Shown: positions 4,623 through 5,092 of the stretch, piece by piece
Position numbering within the stretch: the stretch's first letter is position 1
Layout of the letters: every line of letters begins with the position of its first letter
Assembly: GCA_964502885.1 (NCBI GenBank)
Contig: CAZCXU010000022.1
Span: 1 to 5,092 of the forward strand
DNA from: XYB1-FULL-44-23 sp964502885
GTDB taxonomy: Bacteria > Patescibacteriota > Microgenomatia > CAZETR01 > Amesbacteraceae
DNA: 5,092 bases
Reading direction: 5' to 3'
Notes under the pieces: model-generated
Seen by the model: the letters and a program-made list of their open reading frames with translations, nothing else
Told to the model about the DNA's origin: nothing
Database searches by the model: none
Translations under genes and position numbers: made by a program

Positions 4623-4714
4623 GCTCAGCTATTACCCGGCGTTACTAGTACGGGGCAAAGGTAGATTTGTGGGTGGAGGACGGCTACGTCCTTCGACAAG
4701 CTCAGGACTTGCGG
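4623..4714 (+). repeat. Repeat copy R3, distal to the 578-aa gene
   Basis: It has the same orientation as R1/R2. It begins at GCTCAG (the last bases of the tRNA-Gly copy plus flank), continues CTATTACCCG, shows a 3-base shortening and substitutions in the ACTAGT segment, then matches GGGGCAAAGGTAGATTTGTG and GGTGGAGGACGGCTACG. Like R1 and unlike R2, it goes on through TCCTTCGACAAGCTCAGGA to CTTGCGG. Upstream (4599-4622), GGTTCGA, GTAT and the spacing recall a decayed tRNA-Gly tail. The rest of 4482-4838 holds no gene. Confidence 0.88.
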
Positions 4715-4751
4715 CCACCCCACTCCGCGCCAAGTCTTCGTGGGGCGTGGC
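4714..4751. repeat. GC-rich hairpin after R3
   Basis: CCCCAC (4718-4723) pairs with GTGGGG (4740-4745), and GCCA (4714-4717) with TGGC (4748-4751) across a 2-base bulge, giving a 10-bp interrupted stem. There is no T-run on either side. Confidence 0.6.
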
Positions 4752-4765
4752 GACTCTCCCCCTTC

Positions 4766-4782
4766 GTCAAGCTCAGCTTGAC
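4766..4782. repeat. Perfect 17-nt palindrome around one base
   Basis: GTCAAGCT (4766-4773) and AGCTTGAC (4775-4782) are exact reverse complements around a single C. As RNA it would fold as a 6-bp stem with a 5-nt loop. It lies between the end of the partial minus-strand gene and R3 and could slow or end transcription, but it lacks a T-tract. Confidence 0.6.
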
Positions 4783-4838
4783 TACTCTTAGGTAGGACCA
4801 GCTATCGGGGAACTAGAGTGGAAAGAGAATAAAAATAC

Positions 4839-5092
4839 TTATTGGTTGTTTAGCTTTGAGGTTAAATCGGTGATTTGCTTGATAAGATTTGGATCATCAT
4901 CTACCCAGGATTGTTCTTCTTTGGTCAACCACTGATTTGCAGTCATGCGATTTACTATTTTGGTGAGCCGATCCACACGACGCTTCATAAGAGCAGTTAC
5001 TTCGTCAATTGCTTGTTTATTTTCATCGTAATAAAAACCGTAGTTTTTTGCCTGCTCCCAACTCGGAAGAACTTTCTTTTGTTGTTCCAGCG
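4839..5092 (-). CDS. C-terminal part of an unknown protein, cut by the window edge
   Basis: An open minus-strand frame enters at the right edge and ends at TAA (4839-4841). It shows 83 codons, with two further bases of an incomplete codon at 5091-5092. The visible part starts LEQQKKVLPSWEQAKNYG, is highly charged and predicted helical (for example DEVTALMKRRVDRLTKIVNRM), and ends ITDLTSKLNNQ. Codon and residue use look like a real protein, but no family is recognised. It shares the strand of the 578-aa gene but is separated from it by 357 bp of repeats, so co-transcription is doubtful. Confidence 0.72.
   Translation of the reverse strand, partial: LEQQKKVLPSWEQAKNYGFYYDENKQAIDEVTALMKRRVDRLTKIVNRMTANQWLTKEEQSWVDDDPNLIKQITDLTSKLNNQ

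Overview
The window looks like chromosomal sequence from a small-genome bacterium with intermediate GC content. The translation table is standard: TAG, TGA and TAA all end genes here. Three things are compatible with a Candidate Phyla Radiation (Patescibacteria)-type genome: tRNA genes with no encoded CCA, mostly orphan or minimal envelope proteins, and intergenic repeats carrying the CCTTCGACAAGCTCAGG-type palindrome. That placement is an inference from general character; no marker gene here proves it.

Layout. Positions 1-280 hold no convincing gene. A CYTH-fold protein (class IV adenylate cyclase / triphosphatase-like, 281-883, +) meets tail to tail, with no spacer, a small nucleoside 2-deoxyribosyltransferase-like protein (884-1339, -). 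Upstream of the latter, on the same strand, is tRNA-Asp(GTC) (1389-1463, -). A divergent promoter region (about 1475-1541) separates it from a membrane-anchored double-LysM protein (1572-2123, +). Next comes a dense palindromic stretch (2207-2359) with two compound hairpins of exactly 50 nt each, leading into tRNA-Gly(CCC) (2361-2431, +). The tRNA runs into a direct-repeat array (2414-2614) that includes an exact second copy of the tRNA 3' end. A large orphan exported or membrane-anchored protein of 578 aa with a KR-type Tat-like signal follows on the minus strand (2745-4481). A third repeat copy plus more hairpins (4599-4782) lies behind it. The window ends in the C-terminal part of another minus-strand unknown protein (4839-5092).

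How it fits together. The left half holds ordinary short transcription units: a likely nucleotide or polyphosphate enzyme, a likely nucleoside or nucleotide glycosidic-bond enzyme, a tRNA and a wall-binding LysM protein. They do not form an obvious operon. The right half is organised around tRNA-Gly: repeats derived from or resembling the tRNA 3' end occur upstream as inverted arms, immediately downstream as a tandem copy, and again about 2.2 kb away beyond the 578-aa gene. This could be a tRNA-anchored repeat or integration hotspot with one cargo gene. No recombinase or transposase is present in the window, so mobility is a hypothesis only. I did not find a clearly new defence or catalytic system; the tRNA-Gly repeat architecture and the orphan exported protein are the strongest candidates for follow-up.
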